DNA of 64,000 bases from Aliikangiella marina (lineage in GTDB: Bacteria; Pseudomonadota; Gammaproteobacteria; Enterobacterales; Kangiellaceae). Below the pieces are notes generated by a model. That model ran no database searches. It was not told the DNA's origin and worked only from the letters and a program-made list of their open reading frames with translations. Location of the stretch: assembly GCF_007004765.1 (NCBI RefSeq), contig NZ_VIKR01000003.1, positions 186,001-250,000 on the forward strand, written 5' to 3'. Positions 8,603-17,431 of this stretch are shown here, one piece after another (the stretch's first letter is position 1; every line of letters begins with the position of its first letter). The translations under genes were made by a program, and so were the position numbers.

Positions 8603-9994
8603 CTAAGTGGTTTTAAAGTAGACTAAAATGGCCAGTCCATGAGGCTCAATATTTTTGGCGGTAATCGTGCCACCGTTAAGTGCGAAAGCGCGCTTGGCAA
8701 TTGATAGGCCCAGACCAACACCACCCGTTTCGCGAGTTCTAGCGAATTCTGCTCGGTAAAAGGGTTCGAAAAGGCTATCAAGTTCGTCTTCAGGTACACC
8801 TGGGCCAGAGTCTGCAACCGTCAAAAGATAGTGGTCATCGGTATTTTCAAGCGTTATGGTTATTGTACCGCCTTGCCCGGTATACCTGACCGCATTTCGG
8901 ATAATGTTTTCGATGCCACTATACAGCGCTTCCTGGACTCCGCGTAAATCGCAATTTGGCAGAATTTGTGACTTAATATTGATTGAAGCTTCACTTGCCT
9001 CGAATTGCGCATCGTTGATTACTGATTGAACAATCTTGGACAAATCACAAGGCTCTTTTTGAGTATCGATCTCGTCTGCATCCAAGCGCGAAAGCGTAAG
9101 AATGTTTTCCAGCATGTCTTCCATGCGTCGCGCTTCCAACTTGATTCTTTCGATATTTTTGTCTTGCGAGTTTTTCTCCATTAACCCCAACGCAATTTTG
9201 AGTCGTGAAAGTGGCGAGCGGAGTTCATGGGACACGTCACTGACTAATTGTTTTTGCGACGAGAGTAAGCGGCTTAAGTGATTCGCCATATCTTCGAAAT
9301 CTTGTGCTAATTCCCCAAATTCATCGGAGCGATTATTGAGTTTTACCAAGTTGCTACGGTTTGCTAAATTGGCTTTGATTTCCTGAGTTGCTAGTTGAAA
9401 TTGTCTAATCGGTTTAGTAATAACCCAAGATAATAAAAAGCTGACTGGAAAGCTTATTACAAACACCGCAAAAAGTAGGGTTTTGGTTATGTCTCTAAAG
9501 AAACTTCTTACTAAGTGAACGCTAAACATACGGCTTCTTTGCTGCATGTATAACCGATAGGGTTCGCCTTGAATTTGTAATGGCAGACCGCCGACGAAAG
9601 CCTCTTGTTTTCTAAACGCCGTTAACGGTCGATCGGCTCTTTGAACGCGCGAGTGAAGTTCACTCAGTATTGCTGGTACAGGCCTACCTAAATATTCTTC
9701 TCCTTGAGAATTCAGAATAAATACTTCGCGCATACGGCGTTTTGACCGACCTTGTCTGGTTTCCGTCCGATTAAAATAGTTCTGCGCTTTTACGGTTGCA
9801 TTTTCGAGTTCCATCATTATTGGTGGAGGTAGTACCCTAAAATGAACTTTACCGCTATTAATATAAGCGATAAAAGAAAATAGCGTGATCAAAACGACAA
9901 TCGTTAACCAAAACCAGCCTAAGATTTTCCAAAACAATTTGAGCTTGAAGCGTTTGCGAATGGTTGGATTATTCGAGTTTGTCGCGGTGGTCAT
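8603..9994 (-). CDS. cpxA: envelope-stress sensor histidine kinase, CpxA-like
   Basis: Inner-membrane sensor kinase of 463 residues. TM1 is about residues 22-44, followed by a periplasmic sensor of roughly 120 residues, TM2 about 172-192, a HAMP domain, the HisKA box SHELRSPLSR with phospho-accepting His256, and an HATPase_c domain with N-box ENIIRNAVRYT, DSGPGVP and GVGLGLSIAK. Immediately downstream of, and adjacent to, the cpxR-like regulator gene with no gap, so the two are one operon. The diverging CpxP-like gene and the H-box sequence argue for CpxA over other class members; the periplasmic domain is divergent enough to leave some doubt. Confidence 0.85.
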   Translation of the reverse strand: MTTATNSNNPTIRKRFKLKLFWKILGWFWLTIVVLITLFSFIAYINSGKVHFRVLPPPIMMELENATVKAQNYFNRTETRQGRSKRRMREVFILNSQGEEYLGRPVPAILSELHSRVQRADRPLTAFRKQEAFVGGLPLQIQGEPYRLYMQQRSRMFSVHLVRSFFRDITKTLLFAVFVISFPVSFLLSWVITKPIRQFQLATQEIKANLANRSNLVKLNNRSDEFGELAQDFEDMANHLSRLLSSQKQLVSDVSHELRSPLSRLKIALGLMEKNSQDKNIERIKLEARRMEDMLENILTLSRLDADEIDTQKEPCDLSKIVQSVINDAQFEASEASINIKSQILPNCDLRGVQEALYSGIENIIRNAVRYTGQGGTITITLENTDDHYLLTVADSGPGVPEDELDSLFEPFYRAEFARTRETGGVGLGLSIAKRAFALNGGTITAKNIEPHGLAILVYFKTT

Positions 9995-10687
9995 TTACTC
10001 TCCCCACACGAGATATTGATAACCACTTCCTCTAACGGTTTTGATACGTGGTTTTTGTGCTGACAAATCGCCGAGTTTTTTTCTTAGATTACTTAAGTGC
10101 ATATCAATACTACGATCAAAGGCTTGCAACTTTTTACCAAGACACACTTCGCTAATGGTTTCTTTAGTGACTAAAGTCCCAGCTTTCCTTACCAGCAAAC
10201 CAAGAATTTCAAATTCTGTTGTTGTGCATTCAATCGCTTCGCCATTGAGGAGCACCTGTCGATTACCTAAATCGAGATGGAGACCGTCAATGTCAAATTT
10301 AGTGGTCTCTTGTTTAGGGGATTGCAGTTGCTGAGTTCTTCTTGTCACCGCGCGAATTCGCGCGACGAGTTCTCTTGGATCACAAGGTTTGGCGACGTAA
10401 TCATCTGCACCCATTTCAAGACCGACGATGCGATCGATTTTTTCGCCTCGAGCCGTTAACATGATAACCGGTAAATCCGATCGTTGACGAATTTCACCAA
10501 GCGCTTCGAAGCCGTTTTTTTGGGGCATCATGACATCCAGAATCATTAGATCATAATCTCTTTTTGAAGTCGCACGAATAGCGGATTCACCATCGTAAAC
10601 CATTTCAACTTGAAAACCTTCTTGAGAGAGGTAGTCATTCAACAAATGACAAAGCTCTTTGTCGTCGTCGGCTATTAGGATCTTCAT
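9995..10687 (-). CDS. cpxR: OmpR-family response regulator, CpxR-like
   Basis: Response regulator of 230 residues: receiver domain (1-118) with acidic pocket D7-D9, phospho-acceptor D51 in LMILDVMMP, K100 in YVAKPCD, and a C-terminal winged helix (about 130-228) ending VRGSGYQYLVWGE. Expected to receive phosphate from the CpxA-like kinase and bind GTAAA repeats to control envelope protein folding factors. The intergenic region with cpxP has such a repeat (10764-10779), which predicts both autoregulation and cpxP activation, as in Escherichia coli. Confidence 0.9.
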   Translation of the reverse strand: MKILIADDDKELCHLLNDYLSQEGFQVEMVYDGESAIRATSKRDYDLMILDVMMPQKNGFEALGEIRQRSDLPVIMLTARGEKIDRIVGLEMGADDYVAKPCDPRELVARIRAVTRRTQQLQSPKQETTKFDIDGLHLDLGNRQVLLNGEAIECTTTEFEILGLLVRKAGTLVTKETISEVCLGKKLQAFDRSIDMHLSNLRKKLGDLSAQKPRIKTVRGSGYQYLVWGE

Positions 10688-10763
10688 ATTAACCTAGGAT
10701 ATCTTCACTACTTTTATTCAGTTTAACACAGAAAAATACCTGTTTTTCGTGCAGTTACTTATC

Positions 10764-10779
10764 TTTACATAACCTTTAC
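10764..10779 (-). promoter_or_regulatory. CpxR-box-like direct repeat
   Basis: TTTAC (10764-10768) and TTTAC (10775-10779) on the + strand, i.e. GTAAA-N6-GTAAA on the - strand, with 11-bp periodicity. It lies between the divergent cpxR-like and cpxP-like genes and just upstream of the predicted cpxP promoter. The E. coli consensus is GTAAA with a spacer of about five bases. Confidence 0.7.
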
Positions 10780-10785
10780 ATAGGC

Positions 10786-10815
10786 TTGACGTTACTTTGC
10801 GTTGAGCACGATAAA
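10786..10815 (+). promoter_or_regulatory. candidate sigma-70 promoter for the cpxP-like gene
   Basis: TTGACG (10786-10791) and GATAAA (10810-10815) with an 18-bp spacer. The CpxR-like box ends six bases upstream of the -35, a typical class II-like activator position. Confidence 0.5.
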
Positions 10816-10915
10816 CTGGTAGCCAGTTAAATGACGCAATCACAGATTTTGATGAGTCGAGTAACAACCACAGTCTGTAACAACCAATGTCTGTATCTAC
10901 TATGAGGAAAAGAGC

Positions 10916-11413
10916 ATGAGAAAAACACTTTTAACTACAGTGATGTTAGCAACACTTTTAGCCGGTGCAACGGGATCTCCTATAGCAGTAGCACAGGGTT
11001 CGACCGACGCTGAACTCGAGCTGTTTGAACATAAAATGCAACGCCACCATGAGCGTAAGAAATTTCAAATTATGCGTGCCTTATCTGCGCTTGATCTGAG
11101 TGACGATCAAAAAGCTACGATTAAGTCAATTAGAGACAGCAATCAAGCAACTGCCGAAGCGAATCGTGAGACAGGCAAAGCATTACGTCAGCAAATCCGC
11201 CAAGCGTTGCAGGAAGAGGTTGTCGATGAAGCGGGTGTTAAGGTGTTAGTTGCACAAGCTGCCGAGTTAAGAGCAGAGCAAATGATTCGTATGGCTCATG
11301 TTAAAAAACAAATCTTAGCCACCTTAACTGATGCGCAAAAAGTAAAGCTCGAGAAAATGAAACAAAGACGAATCGCGAAAATGAAACGTTGGCAAGAAGA
11401 GAATGAGTTTTAA
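10916..11413 (+). CDS. cpxP: periplasmic Spy/CpxP-family chaperone-like protein
   Basis: A 165-residue exported protein of the LTxxQ family. A signal peptide ends near AVAQG (about residue 27); the mature part is nearly all alpha-helical and very charged. The two LTxxQ-type repeats are seen as LDLSDDQKATI (about 58-68) and LTDAQKVKLEKM (about 141-152). Family members are periplasmic cradle-shaped dimers; CpxP inhibits CpxA and delivers misfolded proteins to DegP, while Spy is an ATP-independent chaperone. Location opposite cpxRA with a CpxR-type box between supports the CpxP role. RBS GAGGAAAAG precedes the ATG. Confidence 0.88.
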   Translation: MRKTLLTTVMLATLLAGATGSPIAVAQGSTDAELELFEHKMQRHHERKKFQIMRALSALDLSDDQKATIKSIRDSNQATAEANRETGKALRQQIRQALQEEVVDEAGVKVLVAQAAELRAEQMIRMAHVKKQILATLTDAQKVKLEKMKQRRIAKMKRWQEENEF

Positions 11414-11429
11414 ACCCTATTGTTAGGTC

Positions 11430-11467
11430 GCTTCGTCAGTTCATTCCCTGACTGGCGAAGCTTTTTT
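11430..11467 (+). terminator. intrinsic terminator after the cpxP-like gene
   Basis: An 11-pair stem GCTTCGTCAGT / ACTGGCGAAGC (one G-T pair) with a 10-nt loop, followed by TTTTTT. Also lies just beyond the stop of the convergent patatin gene. Confidence 0.9.
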
Positions 11468-11468
11468 A

Positions 11469-12545
11469 TTAGAGAATCGTAGCGATATCGATTAAATCTG
11501 ACTCACTGACGCCTTTTTCGCTCAATCTTTTAAAATCCTCCGCCATGAGGTGGCTCTTATCGAGTACTTCAGTCCAGTAATTGATTCGAGTTTTCTCATC
11601 AAGCTTTTCGAAGTCGGTACGGTCTGAAATCTTGCCGAAGGGTAAACGTTTTACATGAGATTTTGAAGGCGTTACTAGCACCACTTTGTCGAAGTTATTG
11701 ATAGAAGCATTGCGTGACCTCAATCCCTTATCAAACCAACCAGGTTTTACTTTAGGAAAAAAGTGAGGATAGAGCACAAGTCCACTGGAATTGAAATCGA
11801 GATCCAGGTGGTAATCGACTATTCCTCCATCACGGTAGACGCCTTCAGGTGAATCATGAATATCCTGGATACCGCGAAGTACCAGTGGTATCGACCCAGA
11901 TGCCATCAATGTGTGATGAACTTTAGCTCGTGTGAGCGTTTGATAATGAGTTGGTAGATCGGAGAATTGGAAGTAACTTTTGGAGAAGTGTTCGTTTTGA
12001 GTATGAAAAATATAACGATCAAAAAAATGCTGGATGGTATTTCTTGAAAATATATTGGCGGTTGCGGCAGTGATCAACCCAAGCAGCTGAACATATTTAT
12101 TTTCGCTCGCATTTAATCCTTTGGCTTTAGCAACAATAAAGTGACTTTGAATAATTGGGTTGGTTGCAATTTCTTCGGCGCCTGTTTCGCCGAGGACTTT
12201 TTCGAGTAATAAATGGGCCTTGTCGCTGATTTCATGAACATCAGGTTTTTCGGAATAAGTTTCGGTAGAATAATAATGCGCAAGCCGCTCAATCGCAGCA
12301 ACAGGGTCTTTTTGAGCAAAACATGCCATACGCCATGAGCCTGCTGAAGAGCCGATGGTATAAATAGGTTTGTCCCGATTCGCAAAAAACTCACCAAATA
12401 AATACTTATCTAAACCGAACAGGGTAAACCATTTAGGTCCACCAGAAGCGCCCGCCACAACATCGAAGTGGTCCGGCTTTAGGCCTTCGGCTAGGAGCTT
12501 TTGCTTTGCTGTTTTGCCGACATAAATTTCGATAGCACTAGTCAT
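11469..12545 (-). CDS. patatin-like phospholipase
   Basis: A 358-residue lipolytic acyl hydrolase with the Ser-Asp dyad of patatins. The glycine-rich oxyanion motif is ASGGPKW (33-39), the nucleophile elbow is GSSAG with Ser67, and the catalytic Asp is D239 in the DGG motif of YRDGGIVDY. The order and spacing of these elements are as in the family. No signal peptide is visible, so cytosolic or effector-like roles are possible; likely substrates are phospholipids or lysophospholipids. It is followed (28 bp, same strand, upstream) by apaH, so the two may be co-transcribed. Confidence 0.85.
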   Translation of the reverse strand: MTSAIEIYVGKTAKQKLLAEGLKPDHFDVVAGASGGPKWFTLFGLDKYLFGEFFANRDKPIYTIGSSAGSWRMACFAQKDPVAAIERLAHYYSTETYSEKPDVHEISDKAHLLLEKVLGETGAEEIATNPIIQSHFIVAKAKGLNASENKYVQLLGLITAATANIFSRNTIQHFFDRYIFHTQNEHFSKSYFQFSDLPTHYQTLTRAKVHHTLMASGSIPLVLRGIQDIHDSPEGVYRDGGIVDYHLDLDFNSSGLVLYPHFFPKVKPGWFDKGLRSRNASINNFDKVVLVTPSKSHVKRLPFGKISDRTDFEKLDEKTRINYWTEVLDKSHLMAEDFKRLSEKGVSESDLIDIATIL

Positions 12546-12573
12546 TTAAAACTCAATTTTTTCCTGTTTTCGG

Positions 12574-13410
12574 TTATTTACCGAAAGTAAATTGCTCGTA
12601 AAACTCTTTAGATTTAACTTGAAAATACTCTTTATCTTCAAGTCGCAAAGCGGTCAATAAGCCTCCCCACGCACAACCAGTATCGAGTGCATAGACACCA
12701 TTGGTATAACAGTGGCCTTGCAATGACGCCCAATGCCCAAAGACTAATTCACAGCCCAATGGTTTGCGTGCAACTTCGAACCATGGAATTAATTCTGGAG
12801 GCTGTTGGCCGACAGGGACCTTTTCAGTCAATTCTAAAGAGCCATCTGCTCGACAGTAACGCATGCGAGTAAGGTAATTGGTGATTACTCTTAGCCGTTT
12901 CATACCGGTTAATTTCTTGGACCAAATGTTCGGTGTATTGCCATACATGGCTGCATAGAATTCCTTGGCTCGATTGGATTGAATACACAGGCTGACTTCG
13001 TAAGCATATTCGATGACTTTTTGTAATTTCCATTGGGGAGGAACACCTGCATGCACCATGGCAGTGTTTAATCTCGCGTCATAATAAAACAAAGGTTGTT
13101 TGCGGAGCCAATTGACTAGTTTGGGGCGATCTTCTGCCGCCAGGATGTCATTAAACGTGTCTTTTCTAGTTGCTTGCTTGGCGCCAGATTCGACCGCTAA
13201 AAAATGTAAATCATGATTGCCAAGCACGCATCGAATGGATTGCTTATGCTCAAAAACAAATCTGAGAGTTTCCAGTGAACTCGGACCACGATTGATTAAA
13301 TCGCCGACTAACCAAATTTCATCTTTTGCTGGGTCAAAGGCGATTTTTTGTAATAGTTTCTGGAGACTTTGATAACATCCTTGGATATCACCGATGGCAT
13401 AGGTGGCCAT
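12574..13410 (-). CDS. apaH: bis(5'-nucleosyl)-tetraphosphatase, symmetrical
   Basis: Hydrolyses diadenosine tetraphosphate (Ap4A) to two ADP and can remove Np4-type RNA caps. A metallophosphoesterase of 278 residues with metal motifs GDIQGC (D8), GDLINRG (D37), GNHD (N65, H66, D67) and later histidines in MVHAG and GHWASLQG. The sequence closely follows the ApaH pattern, including the C-terminal ALDTGCAWGG. Usual partners such as rsmA and apaG are not adjacent here; instead the gene precedes a patatin on the same strand. Confidence 0.96.
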   Translation of the reverse strand: MATYAIGDIQGCYQSLQKLLQKIAFDPAKDEIWLVGDLINRGPSSLETLRFVFEHKQSIRCVLGNHDLHFLAVESGAKQATRKDTFNDILAAEDRPKLVNWLRKQPLFYYDARLNTAMVHAGVPPQWKLQKVIEYAYEVSLCIQSNRAKEFYAAMYGNTPNIWSKKLTGMKRLRVITNYLTRMRYCRADGSLELTEKVPVGQQPPELIPWFEVARKPLGCELVFGHWASLQGHCYTNGVYALDTGCAWGGLLTALRLEDKEYFQVKSKEFYEQFTFGK

Positions 13411-13578
13411 AGCGTTCTAATTTTGATTGTTGTTTAATTAAGCGAAGTCTACCGAAATTTTAATCGTTTCCAAAGGCTAAACAAAAAATAAAGTACGCAA
13501 GCGCTAGTCTAATGAATGACTTTGTCGTATAAATCACACCAATACAATCTTTCTAATTCGACCTAAACAGGTAAACCT

Positions 13579-14349
13579 ATGACTCAATCTTCGAGAAAAT
13601 TAGCGGTAATAACAGGAGCAAGTTCAGGCTTTGGTCGGGCAACAGCGATAAAGCTTGCCCAAAATGGTTGGCAAATCGTGGCACTTGCCCGTCGAGTCGA
13701 CAGAATCGAGTCTCTTCAAAAAGAACTTGGTGAAGCCAACTGCCAGATCAAAGGATTTGATGTTCGACAAGACGCAGATATTCGAGCGTTGGTTGATTCC
13801 TTAAAGTCACAAGACTTGAGCGTTGATTTGTTAGTGAATAATGCTGGGTTAGCACTGGGTTTAGACTCTGCTGATAAGGCTGATCTCAACGACTGGCAGA
13901 CAATGATTGATACCAATATCACTGGACTGGTCAAGATGACTCGGGCGTTATTACCCGATATGGTGGCTGCAAAAAAAGGACATATAGTCAACATAGGCTC
14001 GATTGCGGGAACATACCCCTATCCAGGTGGCAACGCCTATGGGGCAACCAAAGCATTTGTTGCTCAGTTTAGCTTAAACTTGAGAGCGGATCTGGCTGGC
14101 ACCGGTATAAGAGTTACTAACATTGAGCCCGGCTTAGCTGAGAGTGAGTTCTCGCTCGTGAGGTTCCATGGTGACAAAAACAAGGCGGACAGTATATATG
14201 CCGGTGTCGAACCGTTAACGCCGACGGATATCGCAGAAAGTGTATTTTGGTGTGCGAATCAACCTGCGCATGTGAATATCAATCGAATTGAGCTCATGCC
14301 AACATGTCAATCATTTGCACCACTGACAATCTCAAAAGAGGATGCATAA
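13579..14349 (+). CDS. ydfG: NADP-dependent 3-hydroxy acid dehydrogenase / malonic semialdehyde reductase (SDR)
   Basis: Classical short-chain dehydrogenase of 256 residues: cofactor motif TGASSGFG (12-19), NNAG (87-90), and the catalytic Ser141, Tyr154 and Lys158 in YGATK. The C-terminal pattern IEPGLAESEFS, VRFHGDKNKA, PAHVNINRIELMP and QSFAPL is the one found in E. coli YdfG, which oxidises L-allo-threonine and serine and reduces malonic semialdehyde from pyrimidine breakdown. Transcribed alone, converging on rph. Confidence 0.88.
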   Translation: MTQSSRKLAVITGASSGFGRATAIKLAQNGWQIVALARRVDRIESLQKELGEANCQIKGFDVRQDADIRALVDSLKSQDLSVDLLVNNAGLALGLDSADKADLNDWQTMIDTNITGLVKMTRALLPDMVAAKKGHIVNIGSIAGTYPYPGGNAYGATKAFVAQFSLNLRADLAGTGIRVTNIEPGLAESEFSLVRFHGDKNKADSIYAGVEPLTPTDIAESVFWCANQPAHVNINRIELMPTCQSFAPLTISKEDA

Positions 14350-14484
14350 AAAGCCTCAATTAAAGAGGCGTGCTTAACGAGGCAATCGAGTCTCGTCACA
14401 AGGAAACAAGTTGAAGAGAGTCAAGCGATATAGAGCCATGTCAGTTAGAGGGCAATTTAAACTGACGTGGCAAGTGGATCTTTA

Positions 14485-15198
14485 TTAACTCAATGCTGAT
14501 TTTTGGATCTCGATTATCTCACTAATGCCATGATGGGCAAGCTGCATCATTTCGTTAAGTTCGTCCGCATTAAAAGCGCCGTCTTCAGCGGTACCTTGAA
14601 GTTCGATAATGCCTTTGTCTTCATTCATCACGATATTCATATCTGTTTCTGCTGATGAATCTTCAGCATAATCCAAGTCTAACACCGGCGTACCTTGATA
14701 AATTCCAACTGAGATAGCTGCAATCATGTGCTTAAGCGGATTAGTTTTGACTGTACCTTTGCGTACCATTGCATTGAGCGCATCAACCAAAGCAATACAC
14801 GCACCGGTGATTGACGCTGTTCGGGTTCCACCGTCAGCTTGCAGGACATCGCAGTCGATAGTGATGGTATTTTCACCGAGTAAACTTAAATCAACCGCGG
14901 CTCTTAACGAGCGGCCGATTAATCGTTGGATCTCTTGAGTTCGTCCACTTTGTTTTCCGCGAGCAGCTTCGCGACTATTTCTGGTATGCGTCGCTCTGGG
15001 CAACATGCCATACTCGGCGGTTAACCAACCTTGATTTTTACCTTTTAAAAACCGAGGGACGCCGGCTTCTACACTTGCGGTACACAAAACTCTCGTCTCG
15101 CCGACTTCTATCAATACTGAGCCCTCAGCATGATTGGTGAATTGTCGAGTCACTTGAATGGGTCGAAGTTGGTTACTGGTTCTGCCGCTTGGACGCAT
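14485..15198 (-). CDS. rph: ribonuclease PH
   Basis: Phosphorolytic 3'-to-5' exoribonuclease that trims tRNA precursors. A 237-residue RNase-PH-fold protein beginning [15 protein letters not shown], with the conserved [17 protein letters not shown], the phosphate-binding [16 protein letters not shown] arginines and [19 protein letters not shown] near the middle. Length is standard. Divergent from yicC, as is common in gammaproteobacteria (the rph-yicC neighbourhood). Confidence 0.98.
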   Translation of the reverse strand: MRPSGRTSNQLRPIQVTRQFTNHAEGSVLIEVGETRVLCTASVEAGVPRFLKGKNQGWLTAEYGMLPRATHTRNSREAARGKQSGRTQEIQRLIGRSLRAAVDLSLLGENTITIDCDVLQADGGTRTASITGACIALVDALNAMVRKGTVKTNPLKHMIAAISVGIYQGTPVLDLDYAEDSSAETDMNIVMNEDKGIIELQGTAEDGAFNADELNEMMQLAHHGISEIIEIQKSALS

Positions 15199-15436
15199 GT
15201 ATCTCTGCCTCTTAGAGTAAACGAAGAGCAGGGATTGTAACTAAATCTAGTCTCGATTGACACGTTTTCCGGAAATAACTTGAACACAGCAACGACGAAT
15301 TCTACAGCCAAGAGTTCAGGTTTATTGTTGTTTAGGTTTCACATAGGTACAATCGACATATTACACCCTGTACTTAGGCATAAATATCAAATTTTTTGAT
15401 ATGCCGCTTACTTTAAGACCATCCAAAGGTGTCAGT

Positions 15437-16303
15437 ATGATAAGAAGTATGACCGCTTTTGCGCGCCAACCCATTGAAAAAACATGGGGAACTGGTGCTT
15501 GGGAAATTCGCTCTGTTAACAGTCGATTTTTGGAAACTAATTTTCGGTTACCGGAAGCCTATCGTTATTTAGAATTTAAACTTAGGGAAAAGCTTCGTAA
15601 AAAATTGCAACGTGGCAAAGTTGACTGCAGTTTAAGAATTGATACCGCTAATTCTGAAACGGGTGATTTGACTATCGATAAGGCGCTGGTTAAATCATTG
15701 TTTAAATCCTATGAAGAGTTGGAGTTAATTACTGGGGTTACTCAACAACCTAACTTGACGCGTTTTTTATCGTGGCCTGGCGTTATTCAGTCTGCAGAAG
15801 TCGATAGTGAGCAAATGGAAGCTGAACTATTAGCCGAGCTAGATGCTGGTATTGATCAATTGATCCAAATGCGTGAGAGAGAAGGAAATAGTTTAGCCGA
15901 CATTATCAACCAGCGCTTACAAGGAATGACAGAGCAGGTTGCCTTGGTACGAAAGGAGATGCCGGAGATTATTCAATGGCAAAAGAATAAGATTTTGTCT
16001 CGTTTCGAAGAAGCTCAAGTTGAATTAGAGGAACAAAGACTCGAGCAAGAAATGGTTTTAATTGCGCAAAAAATCGATGTTGATGAAGAGCTTGATCGCT
16101 TAGATACGCATATTCACGAGGTGGGCAGGTTAATCAAAAAGGGTGGTTCAGTAGGTCGACGCTTGGACTTTTTGATGCAAGAGCTTAATCGCGAGGCAAA
16201 CACGCTCGGTTCAAAATCAATCAATGCTAAGACGACAGCCGCCTCAGTTGAGTTAAAAGTGTTGATTGAGCAGATGCGAGAGCAAATCCAAAATATCGAA
16301 TAA
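15437..16303 (+). CDS. yicC: YicC family endoribonuclease
   Basis: A 288-residue protein of the YicC family, which has been shown in E. coli to be an endoribonuclease involved in decay of the small RNA RyhB. The start is placed at MIRSMTAFAR (15437), the invariant YicC N-terminus, with AAGGTG upstream; an ATG at 15401 would add 12 unconserved residues. C-terminal DUF1732 region carries DVDEELDRLDTHIHEV and RRLDFLMQELNREANTLGSK, the family hallmark. Sits upstream of gmk on the same strand. Confidence 0.93.
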   Translation: MIRSMTAFARQPIEKTWGTGAWEIRSVNSRFLETNFRLPEAYRYLEFKLREKLRKKLQRGKVDCSLRIDTANSETGDLTIDKALVKSLFKSYEELELITGVTQQPNLTRFLSWPGVIQSAEVDSEQMEAELLAELDAGIDQLIQMREREGNSLADIINQRLQGMTEQVALVRKEMPEIIQWQKNKILSRFEEAQVELEEQRLEQEMVLIAQKIDVDEELDRLDTHIHEVGRLIKKGGSVGRRLDFLMQELNREANTLGSKSINAKTTAASVELKVLIEQMREQIQNIE

Positions 16304-16407
16304 AATGCAAATAAACTTAAACTGATGCTTTGACAGGCAACTGTCAGGCAGCGTACGCAACAAAGCTCACAGAAACAGCAAGACTGAAACGATTAGTAGA
16401 GTAACCA

Positions 16408-17037
16408 ATGAGTGAAGTAAATCAAGCCACCGGAAATTTATATGTTGTGTCGGCACCGTCTGGTGCGGGCAAAACCAGTTTGCTTAAACGACTAATCGCT
16501 GAACTTTCCTCGGTTGAGATGTCAATTTCACACACGACCCGCGATAGACGCGAGGGCGAAACTGATGGAGTCGATTATCACTTTGTGTCGTTAGAGGCTT
16601 TCGGCAAGTTGATCGAAGACAAGGCTTTTTTTGAACACGCTGAAGTCTTTGGTAACTACTATGGAACCAGCAAGGCATCTATCCAAGAGCAATTAAGTCA
16701 GGGAATTGACGTGATTCTGGAAATCGACTGGCAAGGTGCTCGACAGATTAGAGAGCAATTACCCGAAAGCTTGTCAATCTTCATTTTGCCCCCATCCAAA
16801 GAAGCGCTGCAAAATCGCTTGGATTCGAGAGGCCAAGATCACGCCGCGGTGATAGACAAGCGAATGCAAGCAGCTAAAAGCGAAATGTCACATTATAGCG
16901 AGTATGATTATTTAGTGATTAACGACGATTTTGAGGTTGCGCTGGAGGAGCTAAAGTCGATTCTTGTGGCTGAACGTCAGAAATTGTCCCGCCAAAAGCA
17001 AAAATTCGCTCATTTGTTAGTCAATCTTTTGGACTAA
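16408..17037 (+). CDS. gmk: guanylate kinase
   Basis: Phosphorylates GMP to GDP with ATP. A 209-residue P-loop kinase with Walker A APSGAGKTS (16-24), the GMP-binding SISHTTRDRREGE and the EVFGNYYGTS segment, plus LEIDWQGARQI. All are canonical for Gmk. It begins the conserved gmk-rpoZ-spoT order, so nucleotide supply, RNA polymerase assembly and (p)ppGpp metabolism are genetically linked. A 6-bp inverted repeat (TGACAG-GCAA-CTGTCA, 16331-16346) lies in its upstream region. Confidence 0.98.
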   Translation: MSEVNQATGNLYVVSAPSGAGKTSLLKRLIAELSSVEMSISHTTRDRREGETDGVDYHFVSLEAFGKLIEDKAFFEHAEVFGNYYGTSKASIQEQLSQGIDVILEIDWQGARQIREQLPESLSIFILPPSKEALQNRLDSRGQDHAAVIDKRMQAAKSEMSHYSEYDYLVINDDFEVALEELKSILVAERQKLSRQKQKFAHLLVNLLD

Positions 17038-17160
17038 CTGAAAAATTAGGGTAAACTATGCGGCCTTTTGCGCCCTGTGGCTGTTTTTTTCAGCTAAAAT
17101 TAAGTTAAGCTAGGCGCATAGATTTAAGTTAGATGATGAATAACCGGTTGGGAGTTACCA

Positions 17161-17406
17161 ATGGCACGAGTTACTGTAGAAGACGCAGTTGATACAATAG
17201 GCAATCGTTTTGATTTAATTATGGTTGCTTCAAAGCGCGCACGCCAATTAGCAACTGGCGGCAAAGATCCTATGGTTGATTGGGATAATGATAAGCCAAC
17301 TGTTGTGGCTTTGCGTGAAATCGAAGAAAACTTGGTGAGCGCAGATAATGTTGACCGCCTTGGTGCTTCAGCAGTTGAAGAGACTAGCGAGATTATTGAA
17401 GAATAA
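17161..17406 (+). CDS. rpoZ: DNA-directed RNA polymerase omega subunit
   Basis: Small RNA polymerase subunit of 81 residues that assists beta' folding and contributes to the ppGpp site 1. The N-terminus [20 protein letters not shown] and the following [12 protein letters not shown] are the family signature; [18 protein letters not shown] completes the core. Lies 25 bp upstream of spoT, the classical arrangement. Confidence 0.98.
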   Translation: MARVTVEDAVDTIGNRFDLIMVASKRARQLATGGKDPMVDWDNDKPTVVALREIEENLVSADNVDRLGASAVEETSEIIEE

Positions 17407-17431
17407 TCCGGGAGTTCTTTAGGAGGATCTA

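Noticed and set aside
16331-16346. TGACAG-GCAA-CTGTCA inverted repeat upstream of gmk as an operator
   Set aside because: Short, with no promoter clearly overlapping it; could be chance.
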